Positions 33,507 through 42,198 of a DNA stretch of 64,000 nucleotides are shown here, in pieces. Under the pieces are notes generated by a model, which was not told the origin of the DNA, made no database searches, and saw only the letters and a program-made list of their open reading frames with translations. The stretch is from DAOUJI01 sp965219565 (GTDB lineage: Bacteria > Chloroflexota > Dehalococcoidia > Lucifugimonadales > JAGWBF01): the NCBI GenBank assembly GCA_965219565.1, contig OZ244780.1:1178001-1242000 (forward strand), read 5' to 3'. Within the stretch, counting starts at the first letter, position 1, and each line of letters opens with the position of its first letter. A program made the position numbers and the translations under genes.

Positions 33507-35186
33507 ATGGCCGAGTTTGATGTAGTTATCCGTGGTGGGACCGTAGTCGACGGCACGGGCATTCCCCGCATCCGTGCCGACGTTGGGATCAAGGATGGGC
33601 GGGTGGACATGATCAGCGGCCGCATAACCGCAGGGGGAGCCAGGGAGTTGGATGCCAGCGGCTGCATTGTGGCTCCGGGGGCAGTAGACCTGCATACGCA
33701 CTACGACGCCCAGCTCAACTGGGACCCCTACGCATCCTTATCCGGGTGGTTTGGGGTAACCTCGCTGACTGTTGGACAATGCGGCTTCGGGTTTGCGCCG
33801 ACGCGGCCCGAGGACCGGGAACTGAACATGCGTATGATGAACCGCATTGAGGCGATACCTCTGGAGTCTATGCGCCAAGGGATGCGTTGGGACTGGGAGA
33901 CGTTCCCTGAATACATGGACAGCCTTGACCGTCAGGGCCTGGGGGTAAACGTTGGCGCGCTGGTGCCCTTCTCGCCGTTGCGCGGCTACGTCTTGGGTAT
34001 GATACCGGCCCGAGAACGGACCTCCGTCACCGAGTCCGAACTAAACCAGATGAAACAGATCCTGCACGAATCCATGAAGGCCGGGGCGTTCGGGTTCTCC
34101 GCTGACAAGAACCTGGAGGACCGGCCGGAGGACGGCAGTTGGTTGCCCAGTCATGTGGCCTCTCCTGAGGAGTTCTACGCCCTATCCCAGGTTCTTGGCG
34201 AGTTCGGCGTGGGGCACCTGGGATGGACCATAGGCATCTCCGACGATCGCGCAGGCCAGCGGGAAATGTTGGCGGAAATGGTCCGGATGAGCGGGCGCCC
34301 GTTGCACGTAGTCCTGGGAGACGATGAAGGCTACGAGTGGTTGAAAAAAGTCCGGGAAGAAGAGGGACTCCCCATCCTGGCACAACATGGTTCGGTGCCG
34401 ACTGTCTCCGAGTTCAAGCTCTCCGAATACAATTTGTTCGACTACATGCCCAACTGGGTTCAGCCGCTGGTTGGCTCCAAAGAGGAGAGGATCGCCAAAC
34501 TGTCTGAGGAAGGCGTCCGCGAAGGCATGAAGCGTGACGTTTTAGACCGCCCACACCCCAGGACTGACTGGGCCCGATTGCAAGTGGTGGAGGTAGCCCT
34601 GGAGCGTAACCTTAAGTACGAGGGACTGTCCGTCGCCGACATTGCTGAAGCCGAGGGCAAGCACCCGCTGGACGCTTTCTTGGACATTGCCCTGGACGAG
34701 GACCTGGAAACCGAGTTCGCTCACCCTGCAGGAGGGCAAGCGGACGACGTCCAGGCCGAAAGGCTGCTCAACCCCTATGTCCACATCTCGTTGTCCGACG
34801 GAGGCGCTCACACCAGATTCCTGATCATCAGTGTGTGGCCCGTCTATTTCCTGGGACACTGGGTCCGGGACCGGGGCATAATGACCCTGGAACAGGCCCA
34901 CTATAAGATGAGCGCTCTGCCAGCCTGGTTCTCCGGCATGAAGAACCGTGGCACGTTGCGCGTCGGCGATTGGGCCGATGTCATGATTTACAACTTGGAC
35001 GAGCTGGGACTGATGTACGATAAGCCGCAGTTCGCGACGGACTTCCCCGGCGGTGAGAAGCGGTTGGTGCAAAAGCCCACCGGAATTCGGTACATCTTGG
35101 TCAACGGCGCCGTCACCTTCGTCGAAAACGAATGCACCGGCGCGCTGCCCGGCAAGTTGCTTCGCAGTTATGACATGGTAGGGTAG
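33507..35186 (+). CDS. N-acyl-D-amino-acid deacylase-like amidohydrolase
   Basis: A 559-residue metal-dependent amidohydrolase of the D-aminoacylase/Amidohydro_3 group, which hydrolyses N-acyl-D-amino acids or related amides. It begins FDVVIRGGTVVDGTGIPRIRADV (small beta domain), has metal ligands in VDLHTHYDAQ, and a core region VNVGALVPFSPLRGYV. Near the end come LSDGGAHTRF (metal Asp) and NRGTLRVGDWADVMIYNLDEL, the typical closing beta-sandwich. The TTG that opens the frame 15 codons earlier lacks a site; GGAGG before the ATG at 33507 decides the start. Promoter upstream, stable hairpin downstream: probably a single-gene transcript. Confidence 0.9.
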   Translation: MAEFDVVIRGGTVVDGTGIPRIRADVGIKDGRVDMISGRITAGGARELDASGCIVAPGAVDLHTHYDAQLNWDPYASLSGWFGVTSLTVGQCGFGFAPTRPEDRELNMRMMNRIEAIPLESMRQGMRWDWETFPEYMDSLDRQGLGVNVGALVPFSPLRGYVLGMIPARERTSVTESELNQMKQILHESMKAGAFGFSADKNLEDRPEDGSWLPSHVASPEEFYALSQVLGEFGVGHLGWTIGISDDRAGQREMLAEMVRMSGRPLHVVLGDDEGYEWLKKVREEEGLPILAQHGSVPTVSEFKLSEYNLFDYMPNWVQPLVGSKEERIAKLSEEGVREGMKRDVLDRPHPRTDWARLQVVEVALERNLKYEGLSVADIAEAEGKHPLDAFLDIALDEDLETEFAHPAGGQADDVQAERLLNPYVHISLSDGGAHTRFLIISVWPVYFLGHWVRDRGIMTLEQAHYKMSALPAWFSGMKNRGTLRVGDWADVMIYNLDELGLMYDKPQFATDFPGGEKRLVQKPTGIRYILVNGAVTFVENECTGALPGKLLRSYDMVG

Positions 35187-35214
35187 ATCTACCCGAAAGG
35201 TGTTCTGGTTAGTG

Positions 35215-35257
35215 GCCCCGCCCCGGCGACGCAAATCCTGGGACGGGGCTTACTTAT
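35215..35257 (+). terminator. Terminator of the D-aminoacylase-like gene
   Basis: Near-perfect stem GCCCCGCCCCGG / CCTGGGACGGGGC (35215-35226 with 35238-35249) followed by TTACTTATTCT. Starts about 29 bases after the stop codon. Confidence 0.75.
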
Positions 35258-35329
35258 TCTGATTGATTCGCAAGCCCCTGGTCTGACGCTAACCATTGAT
35301 CAGGGCTGTTCAGTAGAGGACTTGGCGGG

Positions 35330-35698
35330 CTACGCGTCAGGCACCAGCGCGACCAAGCGGTTGTTTTGCAGGGTAACCAGAAACGCCTTCATGCGGAAGT
35401 CGGGTTGGTTTGCGCAGACGCCTTCGCCTTTTTCATACTGCCAACCGTGCCCATCGCAGACGAACAACTCGTCTCCCTCGTCCATAATCTCCCCGCCCTG
35501 ATGCGGGCATACCGTCGACAACAACTTGTATCCGTCACGTCCTCGCACAAGAAAATACGAAGCGTCGCCCACTTTCACTAGAGCAGGAAAGGCAGCAAAC
35601 GAAGATTCCTCTCCCAGTTCCACTCTAACCTTCCTGGACCGGGCTGACCCACTAACCTGGCGAAGGGAAACGGTACCTTTTCTACGTTCTGTGCTCAT
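35330..35698 (-). CDS. Rieske [2Fe-2S] protein
   Basis: A 122-residue soluble Rieske protein with CPHQGG (C-x-H) and CDGHGWQYE (C-x2-H), the cluster ligands of oxygenase-type Rieske domains. No membrane helix. Start: the ATG at 35698 has TAAGGA upstream; the frame opens 22 codons earlier with no site. A short upstream frame (35719-35886) ends 20 bases before it. No oxygenase subunit is nearby. It differs clearly from the Rieske proteins at 4874 and 36354. Confidence 0.87.
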   Translation of the reverse strand: MSTERRKGTVSLRQVSGSARSRKVRVELGEESSFAAFPALVKVGDASYFLVRGRDGYKLLSTVCPHQGGEIMDEGDELFVCDGHGWQYEKGEGVCANQPDFRMKAFLVTLQNNRLVALVPDA

Positions 35699-35718
35699 TG
35701 CGATTTTCCTTACCTTTG

Positions 35719-35886
35719 TTATGAAGTTTTGGCCATAAGGAGTGGCCCCAGTATAGCAAACCACAGACTTCGGGGAGTGTAAGTCATAGGCGCATTAAGC
35801 AGCAGTAGCGGCTGAGAGAGTGTGGTTGTAGTCCCCTTCTCCGTAACGCGAAGGTCAGGAGAAGGGAAATCTTCCGCATTTGGCAT
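35719..35886 (-). CDS. Possible 55-residue leader protein upstream of a Rieske gene
   Basis: A short frame starting MPNAEDFPSPDLRVTEKG and ending in a hydrophobic SLWFAILGPLLMAKTS. It has a plausible ribosome binding site (AAAGGA, five bases before the ATG) and ends 20 bases before the Rieske start on the same strand. No family recognised. It could be a real small protein, a leader peptide, or the leftover end of an older gene. Confidence 0.28.
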   Translation of the reverse strand: MPNAEDFPSPDLRVTEKGTTTTLSQPLLLLNAPMTYTPRSLWFAILGPLLMAKTS

Positions 35887-36353
35887 GTTTGTCCTTTCTG
35901 TACTATGGCCCCTGACCTCTGCTGCCGCTCGGTTTCCTCTGCGGGTGTCGGACACAGTGGCGCCCTAGGGATGTAAGTGGAATGTTAAGCGTCACCACAG
36001 GAGGGCGAGTCGTCCATGGGTGTCAGTATCGGCCCCCTGTCACACATGTGCTTTTTGTCGGTACCACGGCGTCTTGTATTGGCGATGGCGCTAACCAAGA
36101 CTCCCCATAGATTAGGTAAGGTGAAGCGTAAGGACTCAGAAGGCAAGAGATAGCTGGAAAGGGACGCTGTCTACAGTCCCTTCCGGCTCACTGCATCCAC
36201 ATGCCGACCCATCTTGGATGCCAGCCCTTCGGCCCTGCCTCCATCAGCGATGGATGTGCCGACTTCTCCGTAGGCTGTCGTATGCGGCCTTGTGCTGCCC
36301 AACCGCTCAACGATATACTCCCCTCCGCTTAATCCTTGGTGACTAGGAGAAAT
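35887..36353. other. Divergent intergenic region between two Rieske genes
   Basis: About 470 bases with no supported gene, presumably holding promoters for both directions. No strong consensus box seen; AGGAGA (36345-36350) serves the plus-strand gene. Confidence 0.5.
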
Positions 36354-36710
36354 ATGCCCCCGCCAGACTACACAGAGGTAGCCAAGACCTCTGACGTTGC
36401 GCCCGGCGAGAAAAAGGTCGTGGTTGTTGAAGGCGAGCGGTACGTCCTTGTGAACTTGGAGGGTGAGTTCGCCGCCATACTGGATGAGTGCGGCCATGCA
36501 ACCGGCTTGCTGTCCAAGGGGAAGTTGGAGGGGAACGTAATCGTTTGCCCCCGCCACTTTGCCCGCTACGACTTGCGCACCGGCGCGTTGGTGGACGGCC
36601 CCTTGGCCGACGACGTGCCCGTCTGTGAGGTCCTGGTGGAGGAAGGGACGGTTTACCTGAAACCGCCGGCTGAGCTGGGCTCACCAAAGTCCAACTGGCG
36701 GTACAGGTAG
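36354..36710 (+). CDS. Rieske [2Fe-2S] protein
   Basis: A 118-residue soluble Rieske protein. Ligands: ECGHATG (C-x-H) and CPRHFARYD (C-x2-H), with GALVDGPLADD where the usual proline loop is found. ATG at 36354 with AGGAGA just upstream; a TTG six codons earlier opens the frame but has no site. The downstream gene is a broken luciferase-like monooxygenase, which might once have been its functional neighbour. Electron transfer role inferred from family. Confidence 0.85.
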   Translation: MPPPDYTEVAKTSDVAPGEKKVVVVEGERYVLVNLEGEFAAILDECGHATGLLSKGKLEGNVIVCPRHFARYDLRTGALVDGPLADDVPVCEVLVEEGTVYLKPPAELGSPKSNWRYR

Positions 36711-36742
36711 ACTGAAGATTGCACAAAGGGGAAGGTCAAGTC

Positions 36743-37265
36743 TTGGCTCTTCCAAACCGGCTCAAATTTGGGATATTCATGGCTCCCTTACACCAGCTTG
36801 GTGAGAACCCCACTCTGGCGCTCAAACGTGACATGGAGTTGATCGAATCGTTGGAAAGGCTTCGGTTCGATGAGGCATGGATAGGCGAACACCACAGGGC
36901 CGGCTGGGAGACCATCTCTTCCGCTGAGATATTTATAAGGGCCGCCGCCCAACGTGCCAAGCACATAAAGCTGGGGACCTGAGTCATCAGCCTCCCGTAC
37001 CATCACCCGTTGATGGCCGCCAACCAAATGTTGCAACTGGGCCAGATGATCCGAGGGAGAGTGATCGGACCCCGGGGCCCTGGTAGAGGACGCCTTCATG
37101 ACGGACATCGATCCGCCGAAACAGCGGAGCCGCATGGACGATGTCCTGAGGATCATCCTTCGCCTGTGGACTGAGACAGAGCCTATAGCCTACGAGTCGG
37201 AGTGGTTTACGCTGAAGGAAGCGAGGGCCCACCTGCGGCCCTACTCCCAGCCGCATATGTCGGAG
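36743..37265 (+). pseudogene. LLM-class (luciferase-like) flavin monooxygenase, broken
   Basis: Starts normally (TTG at 36743 after GGGAAGG) with LKFGIFMAPLHQLGENP and GEHHRAGWETISSAEIFI. It then hits an in-frame TGA after HIKLGT (36980-36982) and continues in the same frame with VISLPYHHPLMAANQ. A frameshift near 37065-37080 leads into DIDPPKQRSRMDDVL and SEWFTLKEARAHLRPYSQP. After about residue 175 homology stops abruptly where unrelated sequence begins. The enzyme would have used reduced flavin and O2. Stop codon, frameshift and truncation make it a certain pseudogene. Confidence 0.85.
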
Positions 37266-37285
37266 GCGGTCATGACGGCAAATGC

Positions 37286-37606
37286 ATCTAGCCGCAGACA
37301 AATCGGCTCGAGGTTCGTGGTTCCCAGCAGCGTGGCGTACTGCTCCTCGGAGAGGCCGTCGCGTACGCAGGCCGCCTCCGACTCGGAGAGAAGGGCGATG
37401 ATGTCACTCCCGGTGGCGGCAGCGTGCCTGTCCAGGCCCGTCCAGAGGCTCACCGTGAAGGCCTTCTTTTCCTCGTTGGTCAGGCATTCATAAATCCCTA
37501 CGTTATAGGCAAGGGTTTCAGCGGCGTCGATGGGGTCCGGCCCCAAGGCCAGTCCGAGCCTGATGTAGACCGCGTCTGGGTGCCCCAAGCCAATGTCGGT
37601 GATGCA
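37286..37606 (-). pseudogene. Fragment of an unrecognised helical protein
   Basis: The minus strand holds a coherent stretch of about 105 residues with GIYECLTNEEKKAFTVSLW and ALLSESEAACVRDGLSEEQY, that is, repeated acidic helices with spaced cysteines. It reminds me of Cys-containing helical repeats in secreted Chloroflexota lipoproteins, but I cannot name the family. It has no convincing start or signal peptide and begins where the luciferase-like fragment stops, on the other strand, so it looks like a joined-on remnant. Confidence 0.4.
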
Positions 37607-38081
37607 CTTGAACGGTAGGACATGCAAAATTCGACGATTGCCGAAGCCCCATTTTCGGGTGCGATTCCATATGGAGACACAGCAGAGTTTGTTTGGGTTC
37701 TCTTTCAATGCATCCCAGACCTGGATGAGTCGCCTGGGCCGGTCATCTGGCCAAGAAACAATGTTAACGTCATGATGTCAGCGAATTGGAATATGATTAG
37801 GGCGAACTTAAGGACTAATGAACGCTGAGATTTCGGCCCATCCCTAATGTCGGAAGGATTCTCCTCCATCAGGAGACTCGAGACGAGTGAAGGGCTTGGC
37901 GAGAGCAAAACAGCGGTGATTCCGACGTCGTTTGACGACATGGAAGCTCGGCGCTACTTTCTTGACCAGTCCATCGTTAGCTTTGTTGGTTGTTCCCAGC
38001 CCCACAATGCCTTAACCCAGCCAGGCGAGAGGAAGGCGCCGGGAACGCCCGCCGGTCAGACAGAGGAAGATACAGCAAGAC
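37607..38081. other. Intergenic stretch before the MFS gene
   Basis: About 475 bases with no supported gene. Frames on both strands lack family motifs. Confidence 0.5.
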
Positions 38082-39518
38082 ATGTCGTCAGCCTCCGACA
38101 GTTCAACGCCCGGCTCGGTCAACAAGTGGGTTGGCCTCGTAGCAGCGTCGACGGGGATTTTTCTCGGCAGCCTGGACATCACGGTCAATGTAGCTCTTCC
38201 CAATATCACCAGCAGCTTTGGCGCCGATGTCCAGACGGTTCAATGGATAATCATATTCTACGTTGGCAGCAGCGCCGGGCTTCAGATCAGCCTGGGCAGC
38301 GCCGCAGACGCGTACGGGCTGAAGCGTTTCTTTATTATCGGCCTCGTTGTGTACACCCTGGCCGTGCTGCTGATAAGCCTTGCGCCCCTATTGCAGATAG
38401 TGTTTGGGCTGCGGGTGCTCCAAGCGGTGGGAAACGGACTCCTGATGGCCTGTGCCCCCGCTTTGGTCACGAGCATGTTTCCAGGGAAAGAACGCGGCAA
38501 GGCGCTTGGCTTGATGGCTGGGCTCGGCACAATGGGAATGTTGGTCGGGACCCTGGCTGGAGGGGTGTTGGTGGACAGCTTTGGCTGGCGGGCCATCTTT
38601 GCCGCCAGGGTCCCACTGGGCGTATGCGCCATCGCTTTGTCCCTTGTAACCCTGGCTGAACGAGCGTCACCTGAGAGCCAGCGGGGGTTTGACCTTAAGG
38701 GGGCGTTCACCCTGTTCACTGGGCTGGTGTCGTTCATTCTGTTCCTTACGCTTGGCGGAAGGATGGGATGGACGTCCCCTGTGCCGGTGACGCTGGCGCT
38801 GCTGTCACTGGGGTCCCTTGTAACGTTCGTGTACGTAGAAGGCCGTGCGCGCCTTCCTGTGTTGGACGTCGGGCTGCTCAGGCATCGGGTTCTCGCACCC
38901 GCGTTCATCTCAGCTTATCTGATATCTATGAGTTCGTTTGTCAACTGGTTCATACTCCCATTCTTCGTCAGCGACGTTATGGGCGCCAACGCCAAGACTT
39001 GGGGCATGTTGATGATGCTGATGCCGCTAACGGTGGCAGCCTCTGCGCCTATCGGCGGCTGGGTTTCAGACCGGGTTCCACCTGCGTATGTCAACACGGT
39101 TGCGGCCGTCATGACAGCTGGGACGGTCTTTAGCTATGTCATGCTGGGTGAAGGAGCAACGGTGTTTGACGTGGCGTGGAGGAGCGCGGCTATGGGGATC
39201 AGCATGGGCCTGCATCAAGTTTCCAACGCGAATTTGGTCATGGGCTCCGTGCCATCGAACAGGCTCGGCACCGGCGGCGCCATCATGACGCTGTCGCGCA
39301 GCATGGGCAGCGTGTCGAGTGTGGGGATACTGAGCGCTCTGCTCGCGTCCCGCCAGGAGTGGCACGTTCCAGTCCTGGCAGGGCTGGGTGTGGTGGGGAG
39401 CCAGGGCGACCTACAGGCGTTCATACTTGCCTTCCAGGACACCTATCTTGTCGCGGCGTTGGTCGGCGCGGCTGCGGCGGTGGCGTCCGTCACGTACTGG
39501 CCTCGCTTTCTTCGATGA
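38082..39518 (+). CDS. MFS transporter, DHA2 (EmrB/QacA) type
   Basis: A 478-residue integral membrane protein with about 14 helices. It starts WVGLVAASTGIFLGSLDITVNVALPNI, carrying the DHA2 motif LD-x-T-x-V-N-V-A-L-P. Motif A is GSAADAYGLKR. The motif C-like region is GTMGMLVGTLAGGVLVD. Proton-driven export of small hydrophobic or amphipathic compounds is the usual role. No membrane-fusion (EmrA) partner and no regulator beside it. The next gene, an NCS2 permease, starts about 180 bases later on the same strand. Confidence 0.92.
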   Translation: MSSASDSSTPGSVNKWVGLVAASTGIFLGSLDITVNVALPNITSSFGADVQTVQWIIIFYVGSSAGLQISLGSAADAYGLKRFFIIGLVVYTLAVLLISLAPLLQIVFGLRVLQAVGNGLLMACAPALVTSMFPGKERGKALGLMAGLGTMGMLVGTLAGGVLVDSFGWRAIFAARVPLGVCAIALSLVTLAERASPESQRGFDLKGAFTLFTGLVSFILFLTLGGRMGWTSPVPVTLALLSLGSLVTFVYVEGRARLPVLDVGLLRHRVLAPAFISAYLISMSSFVNWFILPFFVSDVMGANAKTWGMLMMLMPLTVAASAPIGGWVSDRVPPAYVNTVAAVMTAGTVFSYVMLGEGATVFDVAWRSAAMGISMGLHQVSNANLVMGSVPSNRLGTGGAIMTLSRSMGSVSSVGILSALLASRQEWHVPVLAGLGVVGSQGDLQAFILAFQDTYLVAALVGAAAAVASVTYWPRFLR

Positions 39519-39701
39519 CAGACGGGGCGACTTCGCCGCCTAGCCTGCGGTGCAAATGGGCCGATCATCGGCCAATCGTTGGCAATGAGGTTGGGACGAG
39601 TGGCCGTGGAGACCAATGCGGCATTAGGCCAACCGCAATCTCGATTGTGGTATTGTGTAACCTATGCTGAGCCCATGATGCGATAAGGTCCAGGAGGCAG
39701 T

Positions 39702-41471
39702 TTGGCGGCTGCATCGTCTCAGAACCCCCGGTACGAGGCGCACGAGAGTCCGCCCCTGCTCACATCTCTCGGACTCGCTGCCCAGTTCAGCCTGATGGCC
39801 ACGGCGACCCTGCTGGTTACGCCGGTGATAGTGGCCAGCGAATCGGGCATGGATGACTCCTACCTGGTGTGGATGGTCTTCGCCTCGCTGGTGGTCGTCG
39901 GGGTTTCCACGCTTGTCCAGGTGCGGGGAATCGGCCCCATCGGAGCCGGGGCTGTCCTGCCCATGTTTACGGCGGCCGTCTCCATTCCCTTTTGCATTAC
40001 GGCGGTGACAGACGGGGGCCCGGCGACGCTGACCACGCTGGTGTTGGTGGCGGCCGTGGCCCAGCTTGTAATCTCCAAGTGGTTGTTCATACTAAGGCGG
40101 ATCGTGACCCCGACCGTGGGCGGCATCGTGATAATGATATTGTCTATCACGTTGGCTTCCGTCGTATTTGCCCTGCTGGACGATGCGTCACATGGGGAGC
40201 CTACGAAGGCGCCGTTGACGGCCCTGGTCACCCTGGTTGTCGTCGCGGCCCTTGCTCTCCGGGGCGCCCCCTTGTTGCGTCTATGGGGGCCGGTGATAGG
40301 AATAATCGTCGGTTCCTCGGTCGCTGCCGGATTAGGCATATTCGACGTTGACAGGATATCGGAGGCGCCTTGGGTCGGGTTGCCTGGGTCAGCGCCTGGG
40401 TTGGGATTCGATTTCGGCCTGTCGTTCTGGACGCTGGTTCCGGCTTTCTTGTTCTTGGGTGTGATTTTCCCAATTCAGGCGAACGGGGAAGCCATTGCCC
40501 TGCAACGTGTCTCATGGCGGGAAAGCAGGGCCGTGGACTTTCGGCAAGTGCAAGGCGCGATGGCCGGCGGCGGCATTAGCAATCTCATGGCCGGCCTTGC
40601 CGGCGCCGTCCCCAACATCATAAACGCGGGCATCGTATCCTTCACGCAGACCACCGGCGTCGCTTCCCGCAGCGTGGGTTACTGCATAGGCTTCATCTTC
40701 ATAGTGCTGGCGTTTCTGCCCAAGGTGTCGGCGTTGTTCAGCTCCATTCCGGGCCCGGTCATGACGGGATACCTTCTTCTGGTGACCGGGACATTGTTCG
40801 TAGACGGCGCTCGGACAGTTATACAGACCGAGCAGAACAGGGAGAAAGTCATAGTCGGTGGGGTGTGCTTCTGGATCGGAGCGGCTTTCCAGTTCGGGCT
40901 GTTCTCGCTGCCGGACCTTGGGCCCGTCTGGGGAGCCCTGTTCAAGAGCGGCATAACAACCGGAGGGTTCGCCGCAATAGTAATGATACTGTACTTGGAG
41001 TTCACCAACCCGCGCCGAATGCGTTTTCAGTCTCGGCTTGACATTGAGGTCTTGCCGGAACTCAACCAGTTCCTTCACAAGTTCGCCGACCGCAGGGGAT
41101 GGGACGCCGCCATGAAAGACCGGCTGAGCGCAGTCGCTGAGGAAACTCTCCTGACCCTCGCCCCGCTGGACCTCGAGGGGCTGTTGGATGACAAGGAAGA
41201 AGAGGATGAAGCCCCCGAAGAGATGCGGCGGTTGGTGGTAGTGGCGTCCAGCGACGGGCCTATTGCGGACTTGGAGTTCATCGGCGGAGCAGGAAACGAA
41301 ACAAACATCGAAGACCGGCTCCGTCAACTTCAGCAGCACGACTCGGAAACACCGGTGGAAAACGAAATGTCGCTGCGGCTGCTGCGGAGCTACGCCTCGT
41401 CTGTGCGGCATCAACAGTTCCACGGGACCGACATCATCACGGTTCGAGTAACCCATCCGGGGACGCGGTAA
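39702..41471 (+). CDS. NCS2-family nucleobase permease fused to a GHKL-like C-terminal domain
   Basis: A 589-residue protein. Residues about 15-435 are a nucleobase:cation symporter-2 (uracil/xanthine permease type) with many helices, including LVTPVIVASESG, QVRGIGPIGAGAVLPMFTA and IQANGEAIALQRVSWRESRA. Unusually, a soluble tail of about 150 residues follows. It reads WDAAMKDRLSAVAEETLLTL, an acidic stretch DKEEEDEAPEE, VVASSDGPIADLEFIGGAG, and MSLRLLRSYASSVRHQQFHG then TDIITVRV. That order of helix, strands and GLGL-like motif resembles the HATPase_c_2 anti-sigma kinase fold, with the N-box Asn missing. TTG start, with GGAGG four bases upstream. Substrate: a nucleobase, by family. Confidence 0.85.
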   Translation: MAAASSQNPRYEAHESPPLLTSLGLAAQFSLMATATLLVTPVIVASESGMDDSYLVWMVFASLVVVGVSTLVQVRGIGPIGAGAVLPMFTAAVSIPFCITAVTDGGPATLTTLVLVAAVAQLVISKWLFILRRIVTPTVGGIVIMILSITLASVVFALLDDASHGEPTKAPLTALVTLVVVAALALRGAPLLRLWGPVIGIIVGSSVAAGLGIFDVDRISEAPWVGLPGSAPGLGFDFGLSFWTLVPAFLFLGVIFPIQANGEAIALQRVSWRESRAVDFRQVQGAMAGGGISNLMAGLAGAVPNIINAGIVSFTQTTGVASRSVGYCIGFIFIVLAFLPKVSALFSSIPGPVMTGYLLLVTGTLFVDGARTVIQTEQNREKVIVGGVCFWIGAAFQFGLFSLPDLGPVWGALFKSGITTGGFAAIVMILYLEFTNPRRMRFQSRLDIEVLPELNQFLHKFADRRGWDAAMKDRLSAVAEETLLTLAPLDLEGLLDDKEEEDEAPEEMRRLVVVASSDGPIADLEFIGGAGNETNIEDRLRQLQQHDSETPVENEMSLRLLRSYASSVRHQQFHGTDIITVRVTHPGTR

Positions 41472-41497
41472 GCGTTCTTGGTGGATCGCGAAACGGC

Positions 41498-42181
41498 ATG
41501 ACCATCCAGCTGATGGACCCCTCGGCCCGGAAAGCGGGCGCGCTTTTGCTGCTCACAGCGGGGGCCACCGTCGTGTCGGTCATGGCCCGGATTTCTGCCG
41601 ACGCCGACCAAGCCACATTGGCGGAGTCCTTGGCCGCTATTGCCGACAGCAGGTGGTCATATGGGGTCGGAGGCGCAGCAAGGTTCGTGTCAGGAGTCAC
41701 GTTGATAGCCGCAGCCTGGTTCCTGCTGCGGACGTGGATTATTCGAGAGCGGCTGGCTACGCCCATTGTCCCGGCGCTGCTGGGCGTGTCGGGTGTTGTG
41801 ACTGGCTTGTCGGGTGTGTGCGCCGTCGTGCTGGCGGCGTCGGCGCCCGAGGCGCCAGGAGCCGTCATATCCGGGTCGACCGAGACGATACACTACCTCC
41901 GGTGGCTTACCGGCAAGATCGGTTTCACCGTAGCAGGTCTGGCCCTGATAGGCGCATCCCGTTATCAGTGGAAGGCTGGCGGAGGGTTGAAGCTGATCTC
42001 GCCCGCGTCAGTAGTCATTGGCATCGCCATGCTGTTGATTTGGGTCGACGCCGCAACCGTCCTCCACCCGATTAGTGGGGCCGCGTTCTTCGTGTGGCTG
42101 GCAGTCGTCGGGGTGATGCTTGCTACGGGCCGGGTGGAACGGCGCTTTTCCGCGACACACAGCTCACCCTCTGCAGGCTAG
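41498..42181 (+). CDS. Integral membrane protein, unknown function (DUF4386-like)
   Basis: A 227-residue protein with about six hydrophobic helices (AGALLLLTAGATVVSVMA, FVSGVTLIAAAWFLLR, PALLGVSGVVTGLSGVCAV, IGFTVAGLALIGAS, VVIGIAMLLIWVDA, FFVWLAVVGVMLATG). Its arrangement is like DUF4386 membrane proteins, but I cannot confirm the family. It starts 26 bases after the NCS2 gene on the same strand and is likely cotranscribed. No catalytic motif seen. Confidence 0.75.
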   Translation: MTIQLMDPSARKAGALLLLTAGATVVSVMARISADADQATLAESLAAIADSRWSYGVGGAARFVSGVTLIAAAWFLLRTWIIRERLATPIVPALLGVSGVVTGLSGVCAVVLAASAPEAPGAVISGSTETIHYLRWLTGKIGFTVAGLALIGASRYQWKAGGGLKLISPASVVIGIAMLLIWVDAATVLHPISGAAFFVWLAVVGVMLATGRVERRFSATHSSPSAG

Positions 42182-42198
42182 CGGTCTCTGAAGGGGTC

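Noticed and set aside
37847..38659. A 270-codon plus-strand frame overlapping the MFS gene start
   Set aside because: Out of frame with the MFS gene, Arg/Gly-rich translation and no motif; the overlapping MFS frame is clearly real.
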